In this document: piece by piece, positions 19,665 through 28,657 of the stretch
Layout of the letters: each line of letters begins with the position of its first letter
Position numbering within the stretch: the first letter of the stretch is position 1
Source: Crocinitomicaceae bacterium
Lineage (GTDB): Bacteria > Bacteroidota > Bacteroidia > Flavobacteriales_D > Crocinitomicaceae
DNA length: 64,000 nucleotides
Reading direction: 5' to 3'
Assembly: GCA_016709005.1 (NCBI GenBank)
Contig: JADJEU010000021.1
Span: forward strand, 124,001 to 188,000
Translations under genes and position numbers: made by a program
The notes under the pieces: model-generated
What the model was told of the DNA's origin: nothing
Database searches by the model: none
The model's input: the letters and a program-made list of their open reading frames with translations, nothing else

Positions 19665-21287
19665 TTATTCCTGAGATAACAATTTAGCTTTGTTTACAAG
19701 CGTGATGAATTCTACTTTTTCTAAATCGTCCATGGATGACGCTTTGCGGGCAATTGCAAGTACGTCGTCATAACTAAAATCACCAATGAATTTTGACTCA
19801 CGCAGGATTAATGAAAATCCGGCAACGGCTGCTGAGAATCTGAATCGTTCAGAGCAGGATTCTAAATTTTTAGAACTGTTGGAAGGGATGATTAACTCCT
19901 TTAAAATGCTGGTGGTTTCATTTGGCTTTTTGTAGCGCAGTTTGATGGTCGCTAAATCATTGGAAGGGTTTGATGTTTTGTTTTGATATTTGAGATTGGA
20001 ATTTTTAGCTTTCCCCGGCACAATTTCATAGATGGCAGTAACCGTATGACCAGCGCCTAATTCACCTGCATCTTTTTTATCATCTTCAAAATCTTCAGCA
20101 TTCATGAGTCTGTTTTCATAACCAATCAATCTGTATTCAGAAACATATTCGGGATTAAATTCCACCTGAATTTTGACATCTTTTGCAATGGTGAAAAGTG
20201 TGCCGGCTAAATTTGTAACGAGTACTTTATTGCTTTCTGAAATGTCATCGATGTAGAAATAATTTCCATTTCCATTGTCTGCTAATGATTCCATTTTTGA
20301 ATCTTTATAATTGCCCATTCCAAAACCAAGAATCGTTAGATAAACTCCCAATTCTCTTTTCTCTTCTATGAGTCTTGTCAATTCGCCGTCTGATGATTGG
20401 CCCATGTTAAAGTCGCCATCGGTTGCAAGAATCACGCGGTTGTTTCCATTTTTTAAGAGATTGGCAGATGCAATGTCATAGGCTTTGTTGATACCGCCCT
20501 CACCGTTGGTTGAACCGCCGGCTGATAAATCATCAATAGCTGTTTTTATTTTTTCTTTGTTTGATTTGCTGCAGGATGTTGATTCCAAAACTACACGTTC
20601 TTCACCGGCGTAAGTGACAATAGAAACTTTGTCTTGTTCGGTGAGATTGTCCACCAAAAGTTTGAATGATTTTTTGAGCAAGCCCAATTTATTTTCATCT
20701 TCCATCGATCCTGAAACATCTAATAAAAAAACAAGATTGGTTGGAGGAAGATCTTCTGTAGGAATGGTGTATCCCTGCAGACCAATGTGAACCAATTGAT
20801 TGTTTTCATTCCATGGGCAGGTTCCAACTTCAGTATAAACAGAGAACACATCTTTTTTAGCCGGAATCGGATATTCGTAATTGAAATAGTTGACAAATTC
20901 TTCAGTTCGAACTGCATCAACCGGCGGAGTCTGTCCATCATTCAACATGCGGCGCACATTGGTATAACTTGCATTGTCTACATCAATTGAAAAAGTTGAA
21001 AGTGGATTGATTGTTGGAGATAGAAAAATATTCTCCGGCATGTATTCATACTCTTCTGTATTCATGGCCAGATCATCCAAAGACTGATCCATTTCAGGGT
21101 AAGCGCTATTTTTTGATTCTGTTGGACTTGCTTCTGTATATGCATATTCAGGACTTGCCACCTGATCATTATAAACCGTGGTAGTGGAATCGGTTTGAAC
21201 TGATTCACCAGTTCCTTCTTTGCAGGCATTCAACATATTCATGCAAAGAATGGCTGCTGCGCTAATTGTTATCCATTTTGTTTTCAT
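19665..21287 (-). CDS. VWA-domain lipoprotein (YfbK-like, DUF3520 C-terminus)
   Basis: A 540-residue lipoprotein. The signal peptide ends at the lipobox LNAC near residue 22. After a low-complexity linker, a conserved VWA N-terminal region (NPLSTFSIDVDNASYTNVRR) precedes the VWA domain (about 180-345) with the metal site DVSGSM. The C-terminal region (about 350-535) matches DUF3520, with IQVEFNPEYVSEYRLIGYENR. It probably acts at the periplasmic face in protein assembly or signalling. It diverges from the sigma-factor gene across a 77-base promoter region with an inverted repeat, which suggests shared control. Confidence 0.9.
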   Translation of the reverse strand: MKTKWITISAAAILCMNMLNACKEGTGESVQTDSTTTVYNDQVASPEYAYTEASPTESKNSAYPEMDQSLDDLAMNTEEYEYMPENIFLSPTINPLSTFSIDVDNASYTNVRRMLNDGQTPPVDAVRTEEFVNYFNYEYPIPAKKDVFSVYTEVGTCPWNENNQLVHIGLQGYTIPTEDLPPTNLVFLLDVSGSMEDENKLGLLKKSFKLLVDNLTEQDKVSIVTYAGEERVVLESTSCSKSNKEKIKTAIDDLSAGGSTNGEGGINKAYDIASANLLKNGNNRVILATDGDFNMGQSSDGELTRLIEEKRELGVYLTILGFGMGNYKDSKMESLADNGNGNYFYIDDISESNKVLVTNLAGTLFTIAKDVKIQVEFNPEYVSEYRLIGYENRLMNAEDFEDDKKDAGELGAGHTVTAIYEIVPGKAKNSNLKYQNKTSNPSNDLATIKLRYKKPNETTSILKELIIPSNSSKNLESCSERFRFSAAVAGFSLILRESKFIGDFSYDDVLAIARKASSMDDLEKVEFITLVNKAKLLSQE

Positions 21288-21334
21288 AGTAAAGATTTTT
21301 TGATTTGTTGGTTGATCCTTACCAAATTAGGGAA

Positions 21335-21372
21335 GTAACCCTCCTAAATTTTTTTTTTCTATATTGGGTTAC
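21335..21372. promoter_or_regulatory. Inverted repeat in the divergent VWA/sigma promoter region
   Basis: GTAACCC (21335-21341) and GGGTTAC (21366-21372) form a perfect 7-bp inverted repeat with a T-rich spacer, placed between the divergent VWA and sigma-factor starts. It is positioned like an operator or a sigma-recognition element; its role is inference only. Confidence 0.35.
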
Positions 21373-21405
21373 CTTTTAATTTTTGCGGGATTAATGCAGT
21401 CAGAG

Positions 21406-21963
21406 ATGAATAGCATTCAACAAACAGATCATTCTATTCTTGAACTTGTGCGCCAGCGCGACGAGTTTACTTTGACGCGTATTTATAAGGAGGTTTATCC
21501 CATGGTTTTGAAACACGTCACGCAGAATAGCGGATCAAAAGAAGATGCGCAGGATGTGTTTCAGGATGCTTTTTATGTTCTCATCAAAAAGACAGAGCAG
21601 CCTGATTTCAATCTCACCAGTGAACTTTCAACTTTTTTGGTAGGCATCGCAAAAAATGTCTGGCTCAAAAAACTAACACGAACTTCTTTGGATGTGACAA
21701 GCTATAAAGCAGAACTTGAAACTGAATCCGAAGAATTTTCAGAAAAGGAAGATGATAATTTGAAAAAGGTAAGACACTTGAGTTTTGCTTTGACTGAGTT
21801 GGGTGAACCGTGTAAATCAATCTTGATTCAATATTATTTTCTCAAACAAACCATGCAGGAAATTGCAGCCGCTTTTCATTATACGAATGCTGAAAACGCC
21901 AAGAATCAAAAGTATAAATGTCTGCAGCGATTAAAAAAATTAGTGATCAAAAAAGGTGAATAG
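21406..21963 (+). CDS. RNA polymerase sigma factor, ECF/sigma-70 family
   Basis: About 185 residues. Sigma region 2 is seen at YPMVLKHVTQNSGSKEDAQDVFQDAFYVL and region 4 at SFALTELGEPCKSILIQYYF followed by a helix-turn-helix MQEIAAAFHYTNAENAKNQK. The likely start is ATG 21406 (MNSIQQTD); ATG 21394 is possible; a TTG at 21364 would read through the divergent promoter and is unlikely. It overlaps the next gene by eight bases, the usual sigma/anti-sigma arrangement. Confidence 0.87.
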   Translation: MNSIQQTDHSILELVRQRDEFTLTRIYKEVYPMVLKHVTQNSGSKEDAQDVFQDAFYVLIKKTEQPDFNLTSELSTFLVGIAKNVWLKKLTRTSLDVTSYKAELETESEEFSEKEDDNLKKVRHLSFALTELGEPCKSILIQYYFLKQTMQEIAAAFHYTNAENAKNQKYKCLQRLKKLVIKKGE

Positions 21964-23071
21964 TTCAATTCAAAATATGGAACGCTGTGATGCTTATCTT
22001 AAAAATGAGATGAGTGATACTGACCGTGCGCAGTTTGAATTTGAATTGAATGAAAATCCAAAATTGAAAAGTGAATTTTTATTTCACAAAGAATTTTTAG
22101 TGGATTTGGAAGATGGAGCAGAGTATCATGAAATCAGAAGTACCCTGCGTGCAATCCATAAAAAACCAGGTGTGGGTGACCGCAATTTTTTTACGAGTCC
22201 GCAGTTTTTGATTCCCTTAGCATTGGTCGCTTCTGTTGCCTTAATCGTCACCATCATTAATCCATTTGTGAAATCTGGCGAAGAGCAAATGAGCATGGCG
22301 CTTGATACCAAAACAACGAACGATCAGGTGCAGATGGCGCCTACGGAAAGTGCTGTCACAGAAAGCACCGATTCAACATCTGCGCTTTTTCCAACTGAAA
22401 TGGAAATGGATGAAACTAAAAATCTGGCACCAGAATACATAGATCCAGTTCAAAAAGTGAACAGCGGTAATGCTTTTCTGATTGATGACAACGGTTATTT
22501 TTTGACGGCAAAAACAGCACACATAAAGAATTCCAGAGTTGTGTTGCAAACTTCAGACAAGCAACATTCATTTCAGGTGGCCGTAGTTTACCGTGATCCC
22601 GAAAATCGATTTGCGCTTTTAAAATGTCATCCTGACGTGGCAGAAAAATTTGATTCAATTCCAATCAGATTATTTGAAGGCGATATGGATACTGTAAAAC
22701 AAGTATTTGTTTATGGTTTTGACAGAGGTGAATTAACATACACCAAAGCTGATCTGGATAAGGAGCTTGTTAAATCAGAAGTTTATGGGGATTCATCAGC
22801 CTTTGTTTTGAAACTTATTACAAAAAAATCCATGGCCGGATCACCAGTCTTTACAATGGATGGACAGTTGATTGGTTTGACGGTTCTCATAAAATATGGA
22901 AATATTCATGTTACTTATTTATTGGATGCGCATTATATCGGCACAAAACTTGATTATTTGCAAGCAGAGGACCCCGATTTAGACTGGCGCACCAACTATT
23001 CACCAAAGGCCAAAACCAAGGCCGAACTGATGACAGCGTTCAAACCGTTTATATTTGAACTGCACCCCTAA
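21956..23071 (+). CDS. Membrane anti-sigma-like protein with degenerate trypsin-like domain
   Basis: 371 residues. The N-terminus (about 8-70) resembles anti-sigma cytoplasmic domains (CDAYLKNEMSDTDRAQFEFEL), residues 82-101 form one membrane span, then a Thr/Ser/Met-rich linker. Residues 168-350 resemble an S1C trypsin-like protease: FLTAKTAHI keeps the His (H189), but the Asp position in the DLALLK motif reads NRFALLK (R218) and the GNSGSPVF nucleophile motif reads SMAGSPVF (A294). With Asp and Ser lost it should be a pseudo-protease, perhaps a periplasmic sensor of peptides. GTG 21956 overlaps the sigma gene; ATG 21977 is an alternative start. Confidence 0.78.
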   Translation: MNSSIQNMERCDAYLKNEMSDTDRAQFEFELNENPKLKSEFLFHKEFLVDLEDGAEYHEIRSTLRAIHKKPGVGDRNFFTSPQFLIPLALVASVALIVTIINPFVKSGEEQMSMALDTKTTNDQVQMAPTESAVTESTDSTSALFPTEMEMDETKNLAPEYIDPVQKVNSGNAFLIDDNGYFLTAKTAHIKNSRVVLQTSDKQHSFQVAVVYRDPENRFALLKCHPDVAEKFDSIPIRLFEGDMDTVKQVFVYGFDRGELTYTKADLDKELVKSEVYGDSSAFVLKLITKKSMAGSPVFTMDGQLIGLTVLIKYGNIHVTYLLDAHYIGTKLDYLQAEDPDLDWRTNYSPKAKTKAELMTAFKPFIFELHP

Positions 23072-23116
23072 ATCGGCCGTTTAACGATTTTTAAATAAAT
23101 AACTGGTACCAAACTG

Positions 23117-23124
23117 TAACTTTG
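23117..23124 (+). promoter_or_regulatory. Bacteroidota -7 promoter box
   Basis: TAACTTTG matches the TAnnTTTG consensus of the Bacteroidota primary sigma factor and lies 26 bases ahead of the GTG start of the DUF5686 gene. A clear -33 TTG at the right spacing is not obvious. Confidence 0.5.
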
Positions 23125-23149
23125 TGTACCCCAAAATGGTCATAGATAC

Positions 23150-25675
23150 GTGAAGATATTCCGCTTGCTGTTCATCTTTTCAATGCTATTCTCTGTGCAA
23201 CTAAGCGCGCAGAGCATAACGGGTATTGTCAGTGATGAAGACGGCAATCCGGTTCCTTACGCCAGAGTATATGCACTTAATTTTGAAAATCTGGGTGCCG
23301 TTACCAATGCAGACGGTGAGTTTTTATTCGGCTGCGATTTTGGAAATTATGATTTGCTCATTAAATGTCTGGGTTTTGAAGATAAAGTATTCAACGTAAC
23401 CGTTAGTACCCAAACCCCAACAGAAGTCAGTATCATCATTGTGCGCAAGCAAAATGAATTGATTACGGTAGATGTTTCTGAAAAGAAAAAAAATGTAGGC
23501 TGGGAGATTGTTCAGAATGTCATCAACAACAAACAAAATTTTGCCCAGCAATTTGACCGTTATTCAGCTGATGTATATATCAAAGGGGTAGAAACGTTTG
23601 AGCAGAAAGAAAAGAAAGTAAAAGAAGAAGACGAGGAAGAAAAGGATGAGCCTTCGGATATTTTTGAAGACGAAAAGAAAGAAATTCAGGATCAGATCAA
23701 CGGAGAACAAAATCGCCTCAACGTTGTAGAGATTTATCTTACGCAACATGTTGAATTGCCCAATAAATTTAAAGAAATTCGGAATGGTTACGAAAAAATC
23801 GGGAATCCAAATCAGATCTATTTTCAGAGCACCGTTAACGGCGAATTCAATTTTTACAAAGGATTAATTCGCAAAGATGATTTGCATACCTCACCCATTG
23901 TTTCGCCGTTGCATCCATCCGGAATTCTCTCTTACAAATACAAACTGGTTGACATTTTAGTTGAGGAGGGAGATACTATTTACAAAGTAGAAGTGGGCGC
24001 GCGTGATGTGGGAACTTCAACCATGGAAGGTTTTCTGTACATCAAAAAGCACGAGTGGGTACTCACAAAAATTGATGTCACCTTGCATAAAGGGAATCTG
24101 AAAATCTATGATAATTTTCACATCATTCAGGAATATGAAAAACTGGATTCCATTTGGGTGGTCAGCAAACAAATTTTTGAATACGATACAAAATATGCCA
24201 AGGAAACGGTGCACGGTGTGACCACGGTCGTCTATTCAAATTATATCATCAATCCCATTTTTCCACCTAAGTTTTTCTCCAATGAATTGGGAACAACAGT
24301 TGATGAAGCTTATGACAGAGACAGCACGTATTGGGCAGATGTACGTCCGATTGCATTAACGCCTGAAGAGCTTCGCTCCAAGTTTGTGCAGGATTCTTTG
24401 ACTGCTTATTATACACGAAAAGAATATCTGGATTCAGTGGATGCCGTCTTTAATAAAATCACACCGCTGAAAGTTTTGTATTTCGGAATTGAACATCGCA
24501 ACCGCGAAAAGAAAACACAATGGTATCTTTCTTCACTGGTTGATTTATATGAACCGGTTGCAATTGGAGGTATGCGTATTGGTCCGGGCTTTGACTTTTT
24601 TAAGAAATGGGAGAATCAGCAATGGGTTGATATGAGCGGTGATTTGACCATTGGTTTTAACAATTGGGATGTGCGCGGACGTTTCAGAGGTTACCATCAA
24701 TATGCTCCTAAAATGTTTGGGATGTATCAGATTTTTGGGGCGCATGAAGTAGATCAGATTAATTCGTACACCGCGGCTTTGGAACAAAGCAAAAGATCGA
24801 ACTGGTATATGAATGATCAGGTAGGTTTTTATCATCGTATAAGTCCTATTAATGGTTTTTTCATTCACAACTCATTCCGTTTTGAAAGAAGATCTTCGAT
24901 TGATGATTTGGAGTTTGCAACCTGGCTCGATAAATACTGGGGCAATGATCAGCCTATTTCTTTTGATCCTTACAATGCATTCAGAACAACCGTACAATTC
25001 ACGTTTATTCCGTTTCAGAAATATGTGACTGAACCTAATCGTAAAATTGTTTTGGGAAGTAAATGGCCAACTTTCAATGTCTATTGGGAGCGCGGTTGGA
25101 ACGGTGCTTTCGGATCGGTGGTTGATTTTGATTATGTCAGTTTTTCGGTTGAGCAAGAAATTCAAATTGGAACGTTGGGTGAATCAAAATATGTTTTGCG
25201 TGGGGGCGAATTTGTAAATAAAGACAGTGTGTTTTATATCGATCGTAAATTTTTCAGACAGTCAGATGAAGATTGGTTTTTCAGATTGTTTATGAGTAAT
25301 CCGTTGTACTCGTTTCAAAATCTGGACAGCTCATATGAAACACAAAGCTGGTATTTGGAGCTTCATTACATTCATCATTTCAACGGTGCTTTACTGAATA
25401 AAATTCCTTTCTTCAAACGAACCGGCATCAAAGAATTAATGGGTGGTGGATTTATTTTTCTGCCAGAGCACAACAACTATTTTTATACGGAAGCATTTGT
25501 TGGTTTGGAGCGTACCTTCAAGTTTGCAAGGCAACGTTTACGCGTTGGAGCCTATATTGTCTTTTCAGTGGCAAACAATCAATTTGCTTTACCTGATATT
25601 CAAAAGCCCAAGAATCTCCAGTTCAAAATCTCGTTCGACATGATGGATGAACGGGATCTCAAGTTTAATTTCTAA
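23150..25675 (+). CDS. DUF5686 outer-membrane protein with carboxypeptidase-regulatory-like domain
   Basis: An 841-residue secreted protein. A signal peptide ends near LSAQS. Residues 22-100 form a carboxypeptidase-D regulatory-like beta sandwich (ITGIVSDEDGNPVPYARVYAL), followed by a charged Lys/Glu-rich stretch near 155-180 and the DUF5686 region to the C-terminus. The last 400 residues alternate aromatic strands and end MMDERDLKFNF, consistent with an outer-membrane barrel. The function in the family is unknown. The start is GTG 23150, supported by the signal peptide. The gene is intact. Confidence 0.87.
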   Translation: MKIFRLLFIFSMLFSVQLSAQSITGIVSDEDGNPVPYARVYALNFENLGAVTNADGEFLFGCDFGNYDLLIKCLGFEDKVFNVTVSTQTPTEVSIIIVRKQNELITVDVSEKKKNVGWEIVQNVINNKQNFAQQFDRYSADVYIKGVETFEQKEKKVKEEDEEEKDEPSDIFEDEKKEIQDQINGEQNRLNVVEIYLTQHVELPNKFKEIRNGYEKIGNPNQIYFQSTVNGEFNFYKGLIRKDDLHTSPIVSPLHPSGILSYKYKLVDILVEEGDTIYKVEVGARDVGTSTMEGFLYIKKHEWVLTKIDVTLHKGNLKIYDNFHIIQEYEKLDSIWVVSKQIFEYDTKYAKETVHGVTTVVYSNYIINPIFPPKFFSNELGTTVDEAYDRDSTYWADVRPIALTPEELRSKFVQDSLTAYYTRKEYLDSVDAVFNKITPLKVLYFGIEHRNREKKTQWYLSSLVDLYEPVAIGGMRIGPGFDFFKKWENQQWVDMSGDLTIGFNNWDVRGRFRGYHQYAPKMFGMYQIFGAHEVDQINSYTAALEQSKRSNWYMNDQVGFYHRISPINGFFIHNSFRFERRSSIDDLEFATWLDKYWGNDQPISFDPYNAFRTTVQFTFIPFQKYVTEPNRKIVLGSKWPTFNVYWERGWNGAFGSVVDFDYVSFSVEQEIQIGTLGESKYVLRGGEFVNKDSVFYIDRKFFRQSDEDWFFRLFMSNPLYSFQNLDSSYETQSWYLELHYIHHFNGALLNKIPFFKRTGIKELMGGGFIFLPEHNNYFYTEAFVGLERTFKFARQRLRVGAYIVFSVANNQFALPDIQKPKNLQFKISFDMMDERDLKFNF

Positions 25676-25699
25676 GCGTATCTTCTCTGTCACCATCTT

Positions 25700-25835
25700 G
25701 CGAAAATAAATTTAACGCAGAGAAATAGGAGGAGGCGCAGAGATCCGCAGAGAGAATTTACACAAAGAGGTAGAGAGATTATTTACTTAAACTCAACAAC
25801 CTTTTCTTTGCGACTTAGCGTCTTAGCGTGAAAGT
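25700..25835. repeat. Dispersed CGCAGAG/CTTAGCG intergenic repeat
   Basis: Start of the 652-base gap between the DUF5686 and YceI genes. It holds AACGCAGAGAAATAGG, GGCGCAGAGATCCGCAGAGAG and TTACACAAAGAGG on the left and TCTTTGCGACTTAGCGTCTTAGCGTG on the right, which are partly complementary. This is an imperfect palindrome of a type common between Bacteroidota genes. Confidence 0.6.
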
Positions 25836-25899
25836 GATTTTTACCGCCACATTGTGGTCCCTTTGGGGCAGAGAAAAATAAGATCATATTTTATCATAT

Positions 25900-26260
25900 C
25901 AATCTGCGTAATCAGCGTTCCATCAAACTAAAATTTCTAAGTGTCATGCTAGCTTCTAGCTTTGATGGATTCGAAACAATATTGAGAAACATATAAAGTT
26001 TTTCGTCCCGATCTAACTTCTTCATTCTTTTGTCTTGATACAAAAGAATCAAAAAATCAAGGCCTACAAAACACTCTGGCGTCGATACTCTCAAATTGTA
26101 AGTGCGGGCGGGTGATCTGCTCCTCTGCGCTCCGCAGCTTCCCGTCCTTACTAACAATTTGCTTCGTCCCTCCTTGTCGTGTTTTGATGGCCAGGTCGAC
26201 TATTCTTCAAAAGACTTTAGTTTGTCTGAGAGTAATGACGAAATTTTAAAAAGTTATTTT
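25900..26260. repeat. Probable dispersed non-coding repeat element
   Basis: The remainder of the same gap has CTTTTGTCTTGATACAAAAGAATC, which contains the palindrome TTTTGTNNTGATACAAAA, then AAAAATCAAGGCC and a GC-rich stretch around 26100-26150. I have seen similar elements between Bacteroidota genes. Open frames here have no domain features and I treat them as non-coding. Confidence 0.4.
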
Positions 26261-26327
26261 TTGGTTAAATGTCGAATCAAATTAGATGTTTAAACATATA
26301 TTTGAATCCTAAACTAAAAAACACATT

Positions 26328-26840
26328 ATGAACTTATTAATAGGCACAGCTTTTCTGGCTGCTTCTTTTTTCAGCGGAACAACAGAATTTAAAATTAAAT
26401 CTGACGCCGTAAAAATTGAATTTATTGAGGGCAAAGACACCAAAGGAACAATTGGTGGTTTTCAGGCTAGTATTATTTTTGACGCCAATGATCTTGCCAA
26501 ATCAACCATTAGCGGAACAGTTGATTTGAAAACGTTAGATACAGGAACACCAAAACGCGATGAGCATCTTCGTAGTGCTGATTATTTTGAGGCAGCAAAA
26601 TACCCAACCATGGGTTTTAAAAGTACTTCTATCACTGCTGAGGGAGATGCCTTTATCATGAAAGGGTTGATGACAATAAAAGACGTGGAGCGCGAAGAGT
26701 CAATCAAATTCACATTTGCAGATAACATCTTTAAAGGAAATTCAACCATCCAGCTTTCGTATTACAACGTGGGTGGCTATGCAAAAAAGAAACCGGCTGA
26801 TACTGAAATTAGAATTAGCTTTTTGATTCCGGTTCTATAG
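26328..26840 (+). CDS. YceI family protein
   Basis: A 170-residue periplasmic lipocalin-like protein. A short signal sequence (LLIGTAFLAASFFSG) precedes FKIKSDAVKIEFIEGKDTKGTIGGF, and the family pattern is clear in TLDTGTPKRDEHLRSADYFEAAKYPTMGFKS and GLMTIKDVEREESIKFTF. YceI proteins bind isoprenoid or polyprenoid lipids; here the ligand is unknown. Probably monocistronic, flanked by repeats. Confidence 0.93.
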   Translation: MNLLIGTAFLAASFFSGTTEFKIKSDAVKIEFIEGKDTKGTIGGFQASIIFDANDLAKSTISGTVDLKTLDTGTPKRDEHLRSADYFEAAKYPTMGFKSTSITAEGDAFIMKGLMTIKDVEREESIKFTFADNIFKGNSTIQLSYYNVGGYAKKKPADTEIRISFLIPVL

Positions 26841-26841
26841 A

Positions 26842-27150
26842 AGATGTTGATGAGTTGAGAGGTTGATAGGTTTATTGGTTGATGACTTGAAGGGTTTTGG
26901 TTTAATTGGTTGATGAGTTGAAAGGATTTGGTTGATGGTTTAATTCTTTGTGCTTTAAGTCCGAAGCGTAGTAAAGAAAAATTTTGTATGAATCATATAA
27001 TTAAACAAATGCCCATGGACTCTTTACAAGCCTCCACCAATAAACCCTTTTCGACCATTAAACCTATCAACCACTTAACCCTTTTCAACCTATCAACTTC
27101 CAACCACTAAACCCATCAACCCTTTCCAACCTATCAACTAAACACTGCCA
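26842..27150. repeat. Low-complexity TTGATGAGTTGA repeats in inverted halves
   Basis: The 361-base gap between YceI and DUF58. The left half (26842-26945) is made of degenerate units of GGTTGATGAGTTGAAAGG; the right half (about 27035-27140) is made of units such as CCTTTTCAACCTATCAACC, their reverse complement. The two arms could pair into a long imperfect hairpin around a central 90 bases. Short open frames in it look incidental. Confidence 0.65.
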
Positions 27151-27201
27151 ACGACCAACGTATTTTCATCCAATTCTTTCGTATCTTCACAAACTACAAA
27201 G

Positions 27202-28128
27202 ATGTACGGCAAAATAGACATACAGGAATTGGCCAAATTTGGAAACCTTGAATTTGTTGCAAAACAAGTTGTTGAAGGATTCATTACAGGTTTACACCGT
27301 TCGCCGTTTCATGGATTTTCAGTTGAGTTTGCTGAGCATCGCATTTACAATACCGGCGAATCAACCCGGCACATTGATTGGAAACTCTACGCAAAAACAG
27401 ATAAACTTTTCATCAAACGATTTGAAGAAGAAACCAATTTGCGTTGCCGCATTATTTTGGACATTTCTTCGTCCATGTATTTTCCGGAGATTACGAAAGA
27501 GTATCCGCTCAATAAATTAGGATATAGTATTTATTCCATTGCGTCAATGATTGAACTTTTGAAATCACAACGTGATGGAGTAGGGCTCACCATTTTTGAA
27601 GACGGAATTAAATTTGACAGCGCCATCAAAACATCCAACGCGCATCATAAAATGTTATTCCACGAATTGGAAAAACGCATGACGCCGCAACAGGACACAT
27701 TAAATCGCGCAACCTCACTTGCCAATGTTTTGCATGAAGTAGCAGAAAATAATCACAAACGATCGCTGGTGGTTTTATTCTCCGATTTTTTTACTAGTGA
27801 ATCGATGGATGAATTGACAGATGCTTTTTTGCATTTGAAACACAACCGTCACGAAGTCCTTATATTTAATGTTGTAGATAAAAAACATGAACTTGATTTT
27901 GAGTTCCCAAACAGACCAACCACGTTCATTGATTTAGAGACTGGAGAAAAAATAAAATTACATCCCGGTGAAATCAAAAATGCCTTTAAGGCTGAGGTAG
28001 ATTCTGTGATGAAAGAGTTGAAATTGAAATGCACACAATTTAAAATTGACTTTATTGAAGCAGATATTCAAGAGAGCGTAGCCTTTGTGCTTCAGCAATA
28101 TCTGATCAAACGCCAAAAAATTATCTGA
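27202..28128 (+). CDS. DUF58 domain protein
   Basis: A 308-residue soluble protein. DUF58 core: GLHRSPFHGFSVEFAEHR YN-type region near residues 30-50, followed by HIDWKLYAKTDKLFIKRFEEE and a VWA-like strand LDISSSMYF carrying the DxSxS metal motif. In most Bacteroidota the gene sits with a MoxR ATPase and VWA genes; here no MoxR gene is adjacent. Function probably in assembly or chaperoning of a membrane complex. Confidence 0.9.
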   Translation: MYGKIDIQELAKFGNLEFVAKQVVEGFITGLHRSPFHGFSVEFAEHRIYNTGESTRHIDWKLYAKTDKLFIKRFEEETNLRCRIILDISSSMYFPEITKEYPLNKLGYSIYSIASMIELLKSQRDGVGLTIFEDGIKFDSAIKTSNAHHKMLFHELEKRMTPQQDTLNRATSLANVLHEVAENNHKRSLVVLFSDFFTSESMDELTDAFLHLKHNRHEVLIFNVVDKKHELDFEFPNRPTTFIDLETGEKIKLHPGEIKNAFKAEVDSVMKELKLKCTQFKIDFIEADIQESVAFVLQQYLIKRQKII

Positions 28129-28145
28129 TTTTTTTTCAGAAATCC

Positions 28146-28175
28146 TTGCACACTATCAAAAAATGCTTAATTTTG
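28146..28175 (+). promoter_or_regulatory. Promoter of tRNA-Asp
   Basis: TTG at 28146-28148, 19-base spacer, then TAATTTTG at 28168-28175, a full match to the Bacteroidota -33/-7 consensus, 25 bases ahead of the mature tRNA 5' end. Confidence 0.75.
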
Positions 28176-28200
28176 TCGCTCCTTTCGAAGGAAAGGTGTT

Positions 28201-28277
28201 GGTTTGGTAGTTCAGTTGGTTAGAATAACTGCCTGTCACGCAGTGGGTCGCGGGTTCGAGTCCCGTCCAGACCGCCA
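28201..28277 (+). tRNA. tRNA-Asp (GUC)
   Basis: A 77-base tRNA with encoded CCA. Acceptor arms GGTTTGG and CCAGACC pair with one wobble, discriminator G, then CCA at 28275-28277. The anticodon loop CTGTCAC inside stem ACTGC/GCAGT gives anticodon GTC. D-loop AGTTCAGTTGGTTAGA and T-arm GCGGGTTCGAGTCCCGT are canonical. It marks the boundary between intact core genes and the decayed accessory region. Confidence 0.97.
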
Positions 28278-28310
28278 ATAAAAAACAGCTTGTATGGCTG
28301 CAAGCTTAGG

Positions 28311-28348
28311 AATCCCAAGGAGTTAAGGCTCTTTGGGATTTTGTTTTT
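28311..28348 (+). terminator. Intrinsic terminator after tRNA-Asp
   Basis: AATCCCAAGGAG pairs with CTCTTTGGGATT (one G-T pair, 12 bp) around a 6-nt loop, followed by TTGTTTTT. Beyond it, up to about 28650, I see no gene; GTCAGATTTGC occurs twice in direct orientation near 28355-28382. Confidence 0.8.
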
Positions 28349-28657
28349 AAAGCTGCAAGGGGTCAGATTTGCGGTCAGATTTGCTGAATTTGCTTTCGTT
28401 TTTATTTGCTTTTTGACCTAAAAAAACTCATTCAGCTTTACCTTAATTTTACCTGGTTTAGTTTTGTCCTTTTTGGAAACATTCGGCCTTAAAAAAATTG
28501 ACAAAACCTTGCCGTTTCTGAAATCAACTTGATTCGAAAGCTTTCAACTAAAACTTCGTCTGGAGGACTTGATTTTGTTGAGTATAATGTGAAATCTACT
28601 AATTTCATGTTGGTAACCTGATTTGACTTGGTTTTTTGCTCGGCTTATCTTTATGGT

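Noticed and set aside
25912..26157. An 81-codon frame on the minus strand
   Set aside because: It lies in a dispersed repeat, has biased composition and no domain; the palindromic DNA explains it better.
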